NCBI GenBank assembly: GCA_000495735.1
Contig: AYMD01000002.1
Coordinates: 140,467-193,031, forward strand
Length of the DNA stretch: 52,565 bases
Direction: 5' to 3'
Origin: an uncultured Acidilobus sp. JCHS
Lineage (GTDB): Archaea; Thermoproteota; Thermoprotei_A; Sulfolobales; Acidilobaceae
Shown: piece after piece, positions 22,376-30,392 of the stretch
Position numbering within the stretch: the stretch's first letter is position 1
Layout of the letters: every line of letters begins with the position of its first letter
The notes under the pieces: generated by a model
Told to the model about the DNA's origin: nothing
What the model saw: only the letters and a program-made list of their open reading frames with translations
Databases searched by the model: none
Made by a program: the position numbers and the translations under genes

Positions 22376-22884
22376 CTAGGTGTCCGTCGCTGGTCGGGAC
22401 AAGCCTTCCAGGCAGGGACAGCTGGGCGCTGGAGGAGTTCATGGACACGGTCATAACGGCGGACCCGGAGGCTGAGGTGAGGAGCACCGAGTACAGGGGC
22501 GTCTTCGTGGCCTACTCCCTGAGGGAGCCTGCATCGCTGGCCACCAGGTTCCTCTCCTTCACCCACGCCTTCCTGGCCAGGGTATACCCTGTAATGCTCT
22601 GCGGAGGTCCCCAGGAACTAGACTCATTGGTCTCAGCTCTCCTAAGCCAGGTCAGGGTGAGCGAGGCCAGGCTCGAGGTGAAGCTGAGGGAGCCCCTCTC
22701 AAGGCAGCTCACAGAGTCAAGGGTTATCTCATCAATTGCCGCAGGGGGGCTCAGGTCATCAAAGCGGTCAGAGCTGGTCGTGCTGGTTGAGACCCTGTGG
22801 GACCTAGTCCTGCTCTCCTACGGCAGGCTCGCGAGCTGCGGGCCAAGGTGCAGGCTGCTGTTGCCGAGGGTCTCCCAACAATAA
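22372..22884 (+). CDS. THUMP-like domain protein of unknown function
   Basis: About 170 residues starting at TTG 22372, inside the stop of nth. The N-terminal stretch LVGTSLPGRDSWALEEFMDTV and the alternating beta/alpha pattern up to VYPVMLC resemble an archaeal THUMP-like RNA-binding fold. The second half is helical and basic. No methyltransferase or catalytic motif follows, so it would be a stand-alone RNA-binding or adaptor protein. The family assignment rests on pattern similarity only. The C-terminus contains a small cysteine cluster (CGPRC). Confidence 0.5.
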   Translation: MTRCPSLVGTSLPGRDSWALEEFMDTVITADPEAEVRSTEYRGVFVAYSLREPASLATRFLSFTHAFLARVYPVMLCGGPQELDSLVSALLSQVRVSEARLEVKLREPLSRQLTESRVISSIAAGGLRSSKRSELVVLVETLWDLVLLSYGRLASCGPRCRLLLPRVSQQ

Positions 22885-22953
22885 TACCATAGGCCCCCCT
22901 TATGGCCTGAAGGCCCTCCTCCCTTCCCCTCTCCGTTAATAAGGCCCGGCTTA

Positions 22954-22969
22954 CTTCCGTTAGTGGAAG
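22954..22969. repeat. Short dyad upstream of orc1, loosely like an origin recognition box
   Basis: CTTCC-GTTAGT-GGAAG is a 5-bp inverted repeat upstream of the Orc1/Cdc6 gene. Crenarchaeal origin recognition boxes contain a TTCC-n3-GGAA dyad; here the spacer is 6 and no G-string follows. The surrounding sequence is not AT-rich, so evidence for an origin is weak. Confidence 0.25.
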
Positions 22970-23039
22970 GAACTTTGCTGACTGTGTTAAGCGGAGGTGA
23001 AGTGGGACGCTAGGAGGAAGGATATTCACGGACAGGAGG

Positions 23040-24248
23040 GTGTTTGAGGAGACGTATGTCCCTAAGACGCTGCCAGTGAGGGACCAGGAGGCCGAGCTCC
23101 TCCTCAACAGGTATTACTCAAGGTTCATGGAAGGGCCTGGCTCCACTGACATAACCCTCATCTACGGCTCCATGGGAAGGGTCGGCATCGGGAAGACGAC
23201 CCTGGCCAAGTACGTGGCCTTCACCCTCAGGGATAAGCTTAAGGGGAGGGGCGTTAACATGAGCCCCGTCTACATAAACGTCTACGGCTCCCCGAGCCTG
23301 CATCAGATGCTGGCGGGCATAGTTAACGAGCTCGGCGTCAACGTCCCTACTAGAGGCACGGCGGCCGTTGAGGTGCTCAAGGCCATAACCGACTACCTCT
23401 ACGTGAAGGACTCCTACGCCCTCGTTGTGCTTGACGAGTTCCAGTCGCTGCTCCTGTCAAACAAGGTCAGCAACGACGAGCTCTACATGCTCCTCAGGGT
23501 CTACGAGGAGATACCGCCGAGGGACAACGTGAACAGGCTGAACTTCCTCCTGGTGGCCCAGGACTTCAGGGTCCTCAGCTACATGAAGGAGAAGATACCC
23601 CAGGTGGAGTCTCAGATAGGCTTCAAGGTCTACCTAAAGCCCTACACCGCTGACGAGCTGAAGCTCATACTTGAGCAGAGGGCGACGCTGGGGCTTAGGG
23701 ACAGCGCGTGGGGGCCTGAGGTCATCGACATGATAGCTGACTACTACGGCTACTCTGAGACCGGGGCAGGGGACGGAAGCGCTAGGAGGGCCATACTGGC
23801 CCTGAGGATGGCGGCTGAGATGGCTGAGGCCCAGGGCGACAGCAGGATAACTGAGGAGCACGTGAGGAAGGCCATAAGCAGCGACGCCATATCGAACGTG
23901 CCTCTTGAGTACATGAGGTCCCTTAACCTCCACCAGCTGCTCATCCTCCTGGCCATATCAATGCTCATAGCCTCAAAGGGAGGGTGGCTGTCCACCGGTG
24001 AGGTCAAGGCCGAGTACGAGGGGCTCGCCAGGGCCTATGGCGAGGAGCCGAGGAAGCACACGCAGTTCTACGAGTACCTTAAGGAGCTCAGCAACGCGGG
24101 CCTAGTGGAGGCCAGGGTGACCAGCGTGAGCCCCAAGGGCAGGACGACAATGCTCAGGCTGCCGCCCGAGATACCTGCTGACAGGCTCAGGGAGGTAATA
24201 GAGTCGATCATAATGGACAGGGTGGGCGGGCCCCCGTCAAGGGGGTGA
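23040..24248 (+). CDS. Orc1/Cdc6-type replication initiator (start probably at 22997)
   Basis: An AAA+ ATPase of the archaeal Orc1/Cdc6 family that binds origins and loads MCM. Walker A is GRVGIGKTTLAK (about 50), Walker B is LVVLDEFQSLL (about 135), then sensor 1 (LLVAQD) and an Arg-containing sensor 2 region (GSARRAILALRMA). A C-terminal winged helix (about 310-395) carries the DNA-binding surface. From GTG 23040 the usual first residues are missing, yet the frame is open upstream (IFTDRR just before VFEETYVPKTLP is typical). GTG 22997, in a GGAGGTGAAG context like the ROK gene, is one base out of frame; loss of one base at 23004-23019 would join them. It overlaps the following gene by 4 bases. 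Confidence 0.92.
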   Translation: MFEETYVPKTLPVRDQEAELLLNRYYSRFMEGPGSTDITLIYGSMGRVGIGKTTLAKYVAFTLRDKLKGRGVNMSPVYINVYGSPSLHQMLAGIVNELGVNVPTRGTAAVEVLKAITDYLYVKDSYALVVLDEFQSLLLSNKVSNDELYMLLRVYEEIPPRDNVNRLNFLLVAQDFRVLSYMKEKIPQVESQIGFKVYLKPYTADELKLILEQRATLGLRDSAWGPEVIDMIADYYGYSETGAGDGSARRAILALRMAAEMAEAQGDSRITEEHVRKAISSDAISNVPLEYMRSLNLHQLLILLAISMLIASKGGWLSTGEVKAEYEGLARAYGEEPRKHTQFYEYLKELSNAGLVEARVTSVSPKGRTTMLRLPPEIPADRLREVIESIIMDRVGGPPSRG

Positions 24249-24517
24249 CGCCCTTGGACCTGGAGAGGCTCCTCTCAAGCAAGGGCAGGCTGAGGGTCCT
24301 GAAGGTCCTCCTCTCGGAGGGCCAGGCCAACATAACCAGGATAGTCAAGGAGACGGGCCTCAACCACAGCCTTGTTGAGAGGCACCTAAGCGACCTGGTA
24401 AGCATGGGGATCGTGCAGGAGAAGCGCTACGGCAGGATGAGGGTCTTCATGGTAGACCTGAGGGACCCTAAGGTAAGTGGGCTCTACGAGCTCTTAAGGC
24501 AGCTTGAAAGCCTCTAG
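24245..24517 (+). CDS. Winged-helix DNA-binding protein
   Basis: A 90-residue ArsR/MarR-like winged helix-turn-helix protein. The helix-turn-helix is ANITRIVKETGLNHSLVERHL (quoted in part), followed by a wing with basic residues (EKRYGRMRVF). GTG 24245 overlaps the Orc1/Cdc6 stop by 4 bases (GTGA), so the two proteins are made from one message. This coupling suggests a partner or autoregulator of the initiator gene, or a replication-linked DNA-binding protein. No ligand domain is present. Confidence 0.75.
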   Translation: MTPLDLERLLSSKGRLRVLKVLLSEGQANITRIVKETGLNHSLVERHLSDLVSMGIVQEKRYGRMRVFMVDLRDPKVSGLYELLRQLESL

Positions 24518-24573
24518 CTACGAAGGCGCTGTCATACTCTTTCTAACCAGCCAAGTCATAGGGTCAACCACGT

Positions 24574-24588
24574 ACTAGTTAAAATAAA
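24574..24588 (+). promoter_or_regulatory. TATA box of moaC
   Basis: TAGTTAAAATAAAGG is centred about 27 bases before ATG 24608, a classic leaderless archaeal promoter spacing. Confidence 0.6.
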
Positions 24589-24607
24589 GGCCGGGAGGTC
24601 GCTATTG

Positions 24608-25063
24608 ATGGGAGCTAAGTTGGCCCACATGGTTGATGTCACTGAGAAGCCCATTGTGTACAGGGAGGCCGTGGCGAGCGGCGAGATAGTCCTAAGGCCT
24701 GAGACAGTCAAGCGCATAAGGTCTAGAGGGGTGGAGAAGGGGGACGTCGAGGCAGTTGCATCAGTGGCGGCAGTCATGGCGGCCAAGGAGGCCTCAAGGA
24801 TAATCCCATTGGCTCACCCCATACCAATAACCGGTGTTGAGGTCTCCTTCAGCTACGGGGAGGACCGCGTCAGGGTGCAGGTCAGGGTGAGGACAAAGGC
24901 CGAGACAGGTGTTGAGATGGACGCCTTAGCGGGGGTCACGGCGGCCCTTCTCACGATCTGGGACATGGTCAAGTCCTATGAGAAGGATGAGAGAGGCCAG
25001 TACCCCCACACGAAGATAGAGAAAGTTGTAGTGGAGTCCAAGTTCAAGGCTGATACGCCCTGA
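24608..25063 (+). CDS. moaC: Cyclic pyranopterin monophosphate synthase MoaC
   Basis: A 151-residue MoaC, which makes cyclic pyranopterin monophosphate together with MoaA in molybdopterin and tungstopterin synthesis. Conserved patches are MVDVTEKP, the [22 protein letters not shown] region with the catalytic His, and [34 protein letters not shown] with the catalytic Lys and Asp. ATG 24608 fits the TATA box better than the adjacent TTG. The gene stands alone. The pterin cofactor it helps make is required by the tungsten AOR encoded at 9.5 kb. Confidence 0.96.
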   Translation: MGAKLAHMVDVTEKPIVYREAVASGEIVLRPETVKRIRSRGVEKGDVEAVASVAAVMAAKEASRIIPLAHPIPITGVEVSFSYGEDRVRVQVRVRTKAETGVEMDALAGVTAALLTIWDMVKSYEKDERGQYPHTKIEKVVVESKFKADTP

Positions 25064-25120
25064 CCGCGAACTGTACAAAGGGATAATATTCCACGGGACC
25101 CAAGAACGGCCGGAGCGGGC

Positions 25121-25372
25121 TTGAGGGTTCACGACGCCCTGAGGAAGGCCTTCACCAAGTTCAACGCCTACGCCGACCCCTTCACCCTGATGGAGCTGGA
25201 GGGCTTCGTCCTCTCAGCCCTCAAGGAGGGTGAGCCTGGCCAGGCCCAGAGGACCCTGATTGACAACGTCAGGGACGTCCTGGCTAGGTCCGACGACCCA
25301 GACCCAGAGGGCAGGGCCAAGGCCATAGTAGACTATGTCCTGCAGCTCTGCTCAAGGGGCTGCACGTCTTGA
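25121..25372 (+). CDS. Small hypothetical helical protein, coupled to a DHH phosphoesterase
   Basis: An 83-residue, mostly helical, acidic protein from TTG 25121, ending with three cysteines (LCSRGCTS). No known domain is recognised. Its stop overlaps the start of the DHH protein gene by 4 bases, so both are co-translated and probably act together. The TATA-like GGGATAATATTCC lies at 25079-25091, about 30-40 bases upstream. Confidence 0.6.
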   Translation: MRVHDALRKAFTKFNAYADPFTLMELEGFVLSALKEGEPGQAQRTLIDNVRDVLARSDDPDPEGRAKAIVDYVLQLCSRGCTS

Positions 25373-26421
25373 GCCTCTCGAGGAACGCCCTGGCCTCCCT
25401 AATTGCGTCATCAGAGCCCCTCATAGTGGCCCACTGGGACGCTGACGGCATAGCCTCTGCCGTCACCGCTGCGGGCTTCGTGAGCGGCAGGGCCGACTTC
25501 GTTATACCCCCCTTCACCTACAGGCCCTCAAGGGACTTCCTTGAGCTGATAGCCAGGAGGGCTGAGGCCAAGGACCTGGTCCTGGTCCTTGACTACAATG
25601 TAGCCCCTGAGGTATTGGTCTCCATGGCGGCCTCAGCCAGGAAGCCCGTAGTCGTTGTTGACCACCACATAGCCTCATACCCTCGCGTGCCCAACGTCTA
25701 CCACTACAACCCGGCCGCCGAGGGGGACCCCGAGGGCCTGTGGCCCTCCGCAGCTCATGTGCTGGCCGACGCGCTGGGCTTCTACGACCCCCTGCTCATA
25801 GCGATGAGCATATACAGCGACTTACGCGATGGGGCGCCGCATAACAGGGTCTTCAGGTACTACATGGAGCAGGTGGGCCTTGACCCCGAGGCTGACCTGG
25901 GCCTGCTGGCCCAGTGCTCAGACCAGGTATGGGGGGCTGAGGCGGTAGGCGACCTCAGTGTGCTTGAGGGCCTCCCCTACGAGCTGGCCTATGGGGGCGT
26001 TGACCCCTGCCAGGCCCTGATGAGCGACCCAAGGCTGACCAACGACAGGCTGAGGGCCGAGGGGGAGGTTGACAGGGCCGTCAGGGAGGCCATGGCCTCA
26101 AGGAGGGCCGAGGGGAGGGTGGGAGTCTATGTCGTAAGCCTTAGGGCCAGGGTGGCTGGCGAGGTGGCCAGGAGGGTCAGGAGGAGTTCCAGGGACCCGG
26201 TCATCGTCCTCGTGGCGCGTGAGGAGAACACGGGGTCAACAAAGATCTACGTAAGGGGGGACGAGCTGAACGTGGCCAAGGTGATGAAGGCCCTTGAGGG
26301 GCAGGGCATAAGGGCCTCAGGCAAGGACCAGGCGGGCAACAGGGTCCTCGTAGTTGACGTAGGCCAAGGGCCTCACGAGAGGGTACTTCAGGCGCTCACC
26401 AGTGCCATAAACGCGCCCTAG
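25369..26421 (+). CDS. DHH-family (RecJ-like) phosphoesterase
   Basis: A 350-residue DHH/DHHA1 protein. The first metal motif is HWDADGIASA (about 22-31), the second VLDYN (about 77) and the DHH signature VVDHHIASY (about 97). A further Asp lies in the SIYSDLRDG segment. The C-terminal DHHA1-like domain (about 250-350) contains the GRVGVYVV strand and SGKDQAGN near its end, where family members have a GGH loop; the GGH itself is absent. Archaeal RecJ-like proteins act as 5'-3' exonucleases, in RNA decay, or as Cdc45-like parts of the replicative helicase; nanoRNase activity is another option. The 4-base overlap with the small helical protein suggests a two-component unit. Confidence 0.82.
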   Translation: MSLSRNALASLIASSEPLIVAHWDADGIASAVTAAGFVSGRADFVIPPFTYRPSRDFLELIARRAEAKDLVLVLDYNVAPEVLVSMAASARKPVVVVDHHIASYPRVPNVYHYNPAAEGDPEGLWPSAAHVLADALGFYDPLLIAMSIYSDLRDGAPHNRVFRYYMEQVGLDPEADLGLLAQCSDQVWGAEAVGDLSVLEGLPYELAYGGVDPCQALMSDPRLTNDRLRAEGEVDRAVREAMASRRAEGRVGVYVVSLRARVAGEVARRVRRSSRDPVIVLVAREENTGSTKIYVRGDELNVAKVMKALEGQGIRASGKDQAGNRVLVVDVGQGPHERVLQALTSAINAP

Positions 26422-27563
26422 GCCATGGCGTCCCTTATGAGGGCCCCCAGGAGCTTAGCTGCGCCCTCAAGGCTCCTCAACGTCAGCATAGCGGCCCCAA
26501 GGGGGGCCCTCAGGGACCTGATAGAGGCTGTGAAGAGGGTGTAATGGACGTCGTAGTCTACCCTGCCCGACACGGCCCTGGCCAGGCCCGAGGCCTCGGC
26601 GGCCTCCGCCAGCATGTCAACTATGTCAGGCCTCGCGTGGAGGAGCTTAGACACGTGGTAGCTCCTCCTCAGCTCGCGGGAGACGGCCAGCAGCGCCCTC
26701 TCAGCTGAGGACAACAGGTCAACGCCGTCACTTATCATTGAGAGCGCTAGGACAGCCGCCTTAGCCGAGGGGTAGAGGCCTCCCCCGGTAAGGGGCTTGT
26801 TCATGCCTGCGGCGTCGCCTACCGCTATCAGCTTCCCAAGCCTGAGCCTCTCGGCCGGAGGGCCCGTTATAACGGGGCCGCCGTAGAACCTGCTGACCCT
26901 CGCGCCCTCAAGGCCGAATCGCTTCATGGCCTCCCTTAGAAGGGGCTGGAGCAGGCGGGGCTCACTTGAAGCCGTCCCCACGAGGGATGTTGACCCCATT
27001 GGGACGTACCACGAGAAGAGCCCCCTTGAAGTGCTGTTGTCGAAGAGCGCCACGAAGTCCCCCTGCGAGGAGCCCTCGACCTCAGCGTTGACCCCGTAGA
27101 GGGGTTGAGCGGTGTAGCCTATGCCTAGGGATCGCCTCAGCCTGCCGGTGTAGCCCTCGGCTAAGACGACAAGGTCGTATTCCCTGCCCTCAGGCAGCAC
27201 CGTGCCCTCAGGGGTGACCCTCACCTTGGCGCCTGGCCTGTACCTCACCCCCTCCCTCACAGCTTCGTCAAGCATCTCCTGCTCAAGCCTCACCCTGTCA
27301 AGCTTTATCACGGGCTCGGAGGTCCTCAGTCTCACGGCATGCCTTGGGCCCGATATTATGAAGCCCTCGTAGGCTGCGAGCCTGGACCTCTCGGCAGGCC
27401 TGCCTATGAGCCTCACGGTCGCTAGCGAGACCAGGCCCGTGCAGTGCTCAGGGAAGCCCACCCTCTCGTGCTCCTCGTAGAGGTCCACGTTGGCGTCGGC
27501 CCTCGCCAGGGCCATGGCGAACATCAGCCCTGAGAACCCTGCCCCAACCACCGCGACCCTCAA
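26418..27563 (-). CDS. FAD-dependent oxidoreductase, divergent geranylgeranyl-reductase-like
   Basis: About 381 residues with an N-terminal FAD fold (VGAGFSGLMFAMALARA) and E in DLYEEHERVG. PEHCTGLVS sits where geranylgeranyl reductases have their PxxCGxG motif. The second FAD motif is AVGDAAGMNKPLTGGGLYPS. The tryptophan/proline pattern of the active site is altered (LFSWYVPMGSTSLVG). The frame opens at 27590, but the minus-strand sequence CGAATATATAG at about 27573-27583 looks like the promoter, so TTG 27563 is the likelier start. It may reduce isoprenoids or another lipid; specificity is open. Its 3' end overlaps the convergent DHH gene by 4 bases. Confidence 0.75.
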   Translation of the reverse strand: MRVAVVGAGFSGLMFAMALARADANVDLYEEHERVGFPEHCTGLVSLATVRLIGRPAERSRLAAYEGFIISGPRHAVRLRTSEPVIKLDRVRLEQEMLDEAVREGVRYRPGAKVRVTPEGTVLPEGREYDLVVLAEGYTGRLRRSLGIGYTAQPLYGVNAEVEGSSQGDFVALFDNSTSRGLFSWYVPMGSTSLVGTASSEPRLLQPLLREAMKRFGLEGARVSRFYGGPVITGPPAERLRLGKLIAVGDAAGMNKPLTGGGLYPSAKAAVLALSMISDGVDLLSSAERALLAVSRELRRSYHVSKLLHARPDIVDMLAEAAEASGLARAVSGRVDYDVHYTLFTASIRSLRAPLGAAMLTLRSLEGAAKLLGALIRDAMA

Positions 27564-27640
27564 AGTCAGGGCACTATATATTCGCCCCAAAGTCCAATCC
27601 CTAAAAATCTGGCTAAGCCTGGGGCTGAGGGGAAGGGACC

Positions 27641-30352
27641 TTGAGCAGAACAGACATAGAGGTGGCCTTTGAGAAGATGGACACCTACATGGGGCCTGCC
27701 ACCATAGTCAACCTGAGAAGGCTTGAGGAGGTCGGCCTCATCAAGGTAAGCCGCATGCCCTACTCCATAAGGGTGCTCCTCGAGAACGTTGTCAGGAACT
27801 ACGACGGCTTCGTGGTGAGGGACGAGGACCTTAAGGCCATATTCAACTGGAAGGAGAGCGCTGGCAAGGTGGAGATTCCTCTTCTCCCGGCCAGGGTCAT
27901 AATGCAGGACCTGACGGGTGTCCCAGCCGTAATCGACCTGGCAACCATGAGGGACGCTTTCAAGGACATGGGCTACGACCCCAACCTCGTCAACCCCCTG
28001 ATACCCGTTGACCTCGTTATAGACCACAGCGTCCAGGTCGACTATTACGGGACGTCGCTGGCCCTGAGGAAGAACATGGAGAAGGAGTTCGAGAGGAACT
28101 CCGAGAGGTACAGGCTCCTCAAGTGGGCCCAGAAGGCCTTCCAGAACTTCAGGGTCGTCCCGCCAGGCAAGGGCATCATACACCAGGTCAACCTGGAGTA
28201 CCTGGCTAAGGTCGTCTGGCTAGGGAATGATAGGAGGCGCGGCCTCATGGCCTACCCGGACAGCGTCCTGGGCACTGACAGCCACACGACCATGATAAAC
28301 GGCATTGGCGTCCTGGGCTGGGGCGTCGGGGGGATAGAGGCCGAGGCCGTCCTCCTAGGCCAGCCGTACTACATGCTTGTGCCCCCGGTCGTGGGAGTCA
28401 GGCTCGTCGGCAGGCCAAAGAGCGGCGTCACCCCGACAGACATAGTGCTTTACACAACTGAGCTCCTCAGGAAGAAGGGCGTCGTGGGCAAGTTCGTGGA
28501 GTTCTTTGGGCCAGGCCTAAAGTACCTGAGCGCAGCCGACAGGGCGACGATAGCTAACATGGCCCCCGAGTACGGGGCCACCATGGGCTACTTCCCAATA
28601 GATGAGATAACTATCAACTACCTGATGATGACAGGCAGGGACCCAAGGCACGTAAGCCTTGTCGCAGAGTACGCCAAGAGGGTTGGGCTCTGGTACGACC
28701 CAGAGGCGCCAGAGCCGGAGTACTCGGAGGCCGTAGAGGTCGACCTGGGCAAGGTAGAGCCTGCCATAGCTGGCCCTGCGAACCCCGAGGACAGGATACC
28801 GCTGGCCCAGGCCAAGGAGAAGCTCGGCTCAATAATAGAGGCCTACGCCAAGAATGCCAAGAGGGAGAGGAAGAAGGTCTCCCTGACCATTGATGGTGAG
28901 AGCTATGAAGTTGGGGACGGGATGGTCATCATAGCTGCAATAACCAGCTGTACCAACACGAGCAACCCGACCAACATGGTGGCGGCAGGCCTCCTGGCCA
29001 GGAACGCTGTGCAGAGGGGCCTCAAGGTGAAGCCGTGGGTCAAGACGAGCAACGCCCCCGGCAGCAGGGTGGTTACGGAGTACCTCACCAGGCTCGGCCT
29101 CATGCCCTACCTCGAGGCCCTCGGCTTCCACGTGACCGGCTACGGCTGCACAGTCTGCATAGGCAACACAGGCCCGCTGAGGAAGGAAGTTGAGGACTTC
29201 ATAAGGAAGGAGGGTGTCTACACTGCCGCGGTCCTTAGCGGCAATAGGAACTTTGAGGGCAGAATTCACCCGCTGGCCTCAGGCGCCTTCCTGGCCTCGC
29301 CGCCGCTCGTGGTAGCCTACGCTATAGCTGGGCGTATAGACATAGACTTCGACAAGGAGCCCCTGGGCTACGACCCCAACGGGGAGCCCGTCTACCTGAG
29401 GGACATATGGCCTGACCCAGAGGAGCTGAGGAAGTATGTCGATGCTGCCCTTGACCCAAAGGAGTTCCAGGCCAAGTACAGTGACGTCTTTGAGGGCACT
29501 GAGGAGTGGGTCAAGCTGGAGGCCCCCGCCACGCCGACGTTCCAGTGGGACCCTAAGAGCACTTACCTGAAGAAGCCGCCGTTCTTCGAGAAGCTGTCCG
29601 AGAAGCCCGAGCCGCTTAAGGACATAATAGGCGCCAGGGTGCTGATCTACGCCCCTGACAGGATAAGCACTGACCACATAAGCCCCGCAGGGGCCATAAG
29701 CCCTAGCTCCAAGGCCGGCCAGTACCTACAGAGCCTCGGCGTCCCGCCAGAGGAGCTTAACACCTGCGGCAGCAGGAGGGGCAACCACGAGGTCATGATG
29801 AGGTGCACCTTCGACAACCCGAAGTTCAGGAACCTGCTGGTCCCTGACAGGCAGGGAGGGTGGACGATATTCTGGCCCACCAAGGAGGTTATGCACGTCT
29901 TTGACGCGGCCATGAAGTACAAGGAGCTGGGGACGCCCGTTATAGTGCTGGGGAGAAGCAACTACGGCGTGGGCAGCAGCAGGGACTGGGCTGCAAAGGG
30001 GCCCTACCTGCTCGGCGTCAGGGCGGTCATAGCTAAGAGCTTCGAGAGGATTCACAGGAGCAACCTAGTAGGCATGGGCATCATCCCGCTGGAGTTCATG
30101 CCAGGCCAGGGACCAGATGAGCTAGGCCTTGACGGGAGCGAGACCTACGACATACTGGGGCTCTCCGACCTGACACCTGGCAAGACACTGAAGGTCAGGG
30201 CCGTGAAGCCGGACGGCAAGGTGATAGAGTTCAACGTGAAGGCCAGGGTGGACACACCTATAGAGGTTGAATATGTCAAACACGGCGGCATACTGCATTA
30301 CATGCTCAGGAAGCTGGCTGAGGAGGCCAAGGAGGGGCGGAAGGCCTCGTAG
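27641..30352 (+). CDS. acnA: Aconitate hydratase
   Basis: A 903-residue aconitase A/IRP-type enzyme interconverting citrate and isocitrate. The [4Fe-4S] cysteines are in ITSCTNTSNP (about 440) and GYGCTVCIGNTGPL (about 505). Substrate-binding patches include DSHTTMINGIGVLGWGVGGIEAE (quoted in parts) and the C-terminal swivel domain with YGVGSSRDWAAKG and SFERIHRSNLVGMGIIPLEF. Length matches AcnA rather than AcnB. TTG start with the TATA-like CCTAAAAATC at 27599-27608. The gene is monocistronic. With glutamate dehydrogenase and OFOR it implies at least a partial citric-acid cycle feeding 2-oxoglutarate and glutamate. Confidence 0.97.
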   Translation: MSRTDIEVAFEKMDTYMGPATIVNLRRLEEVGLIKVSRMPYSIRVLLENVVRNYDGFVVRDEDLKAIFNWKESAGKVEIPLLPARVIMQDLTGVPAVIDLATMRDAFKDMGYDPNLVNPLIPVDLVIDHSVQVDYYGTSLALRKNMEKEFERNSERYRLLKWAQKAFQNFRVVPPGKGIIHQVNLEYLAKVVWLGNDRRRGLMAYPDSVLGTDSHTTMINGIGVLGWGVGGIEAEAVLLGQPYYMLVPPVVGVRLVGRPKSGVTPTDIVLYTTELLRKKGVVGKFVEFFGPGLKYLSAADRATIANMAPEYGATMGYFPIDEITINYLMMTGRDPRHVSLVAEYAKRVGLWYDPEAPEPEYSEAVEVDLGKVEPAIAGPANPEDRIPLAQAKEKLGSIIEAYAKNAKRERKKVSLTIDGESYEVGDGMVIIAAITSCTNTSNPTNMVAAGLLARNAVQRGLKVKPWVKTSNAPGSRVVTEYLTRLGLMPYLEALGFHVTGYGCTVCIGNTGPLRKEVEDFIRKEGVYTAAVLSGNRNFEGRIHPLASGAFLASPPLVVAYAIAGRIDIDFDKEPLGYDPNGEPVYLRDIWPDPEELRKYVDAALDPKEFQAKYSDVFEGTEEWVKLEAPATPTFQWDPKSTYLKKPPFFEKLSEKPEPLKDIIGARVLIYAPDRISTDHISPAGAISPSSKAGQYLQSLGVPPEELNTCGSRRGNHEVMMRCTFDNPKFRNLLVPDRQGGWTIFWPTKEVMHVFDAAMKYKELGTPVIVLGRSNYGVGSSRDWAAKGPYLLGVRAVIAKSFERIHRSNLVGMGIIPLEFMPGQGPDELGLDGSETYDILGLSDLTPGKTLKVRAVKPDGKVIEFNVKARVDTPIEVEYVKHGGILHYMLRKLAEEAKEGRKAS

Positions 30353-30392
30353 GCCCTCTTTTGAGCTTATTACCCTTAACGTTGTTTTTGCC

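Noticed and set aside
22954-22969. Replication origin upstream of orc1
   Set aside because: A single imperfect dyad without an AT-rich unwinding region or repeated boxes is not enough; kept only as a weak repeat.
19546-27563. The two geranylgeranyl-reductase-like genes as one duplicated pair with the same job
   Set aside because: Their active-site motifs differ clearly (PCG with YWVFP versus HCT with WYVP), so separate functions are more likely.
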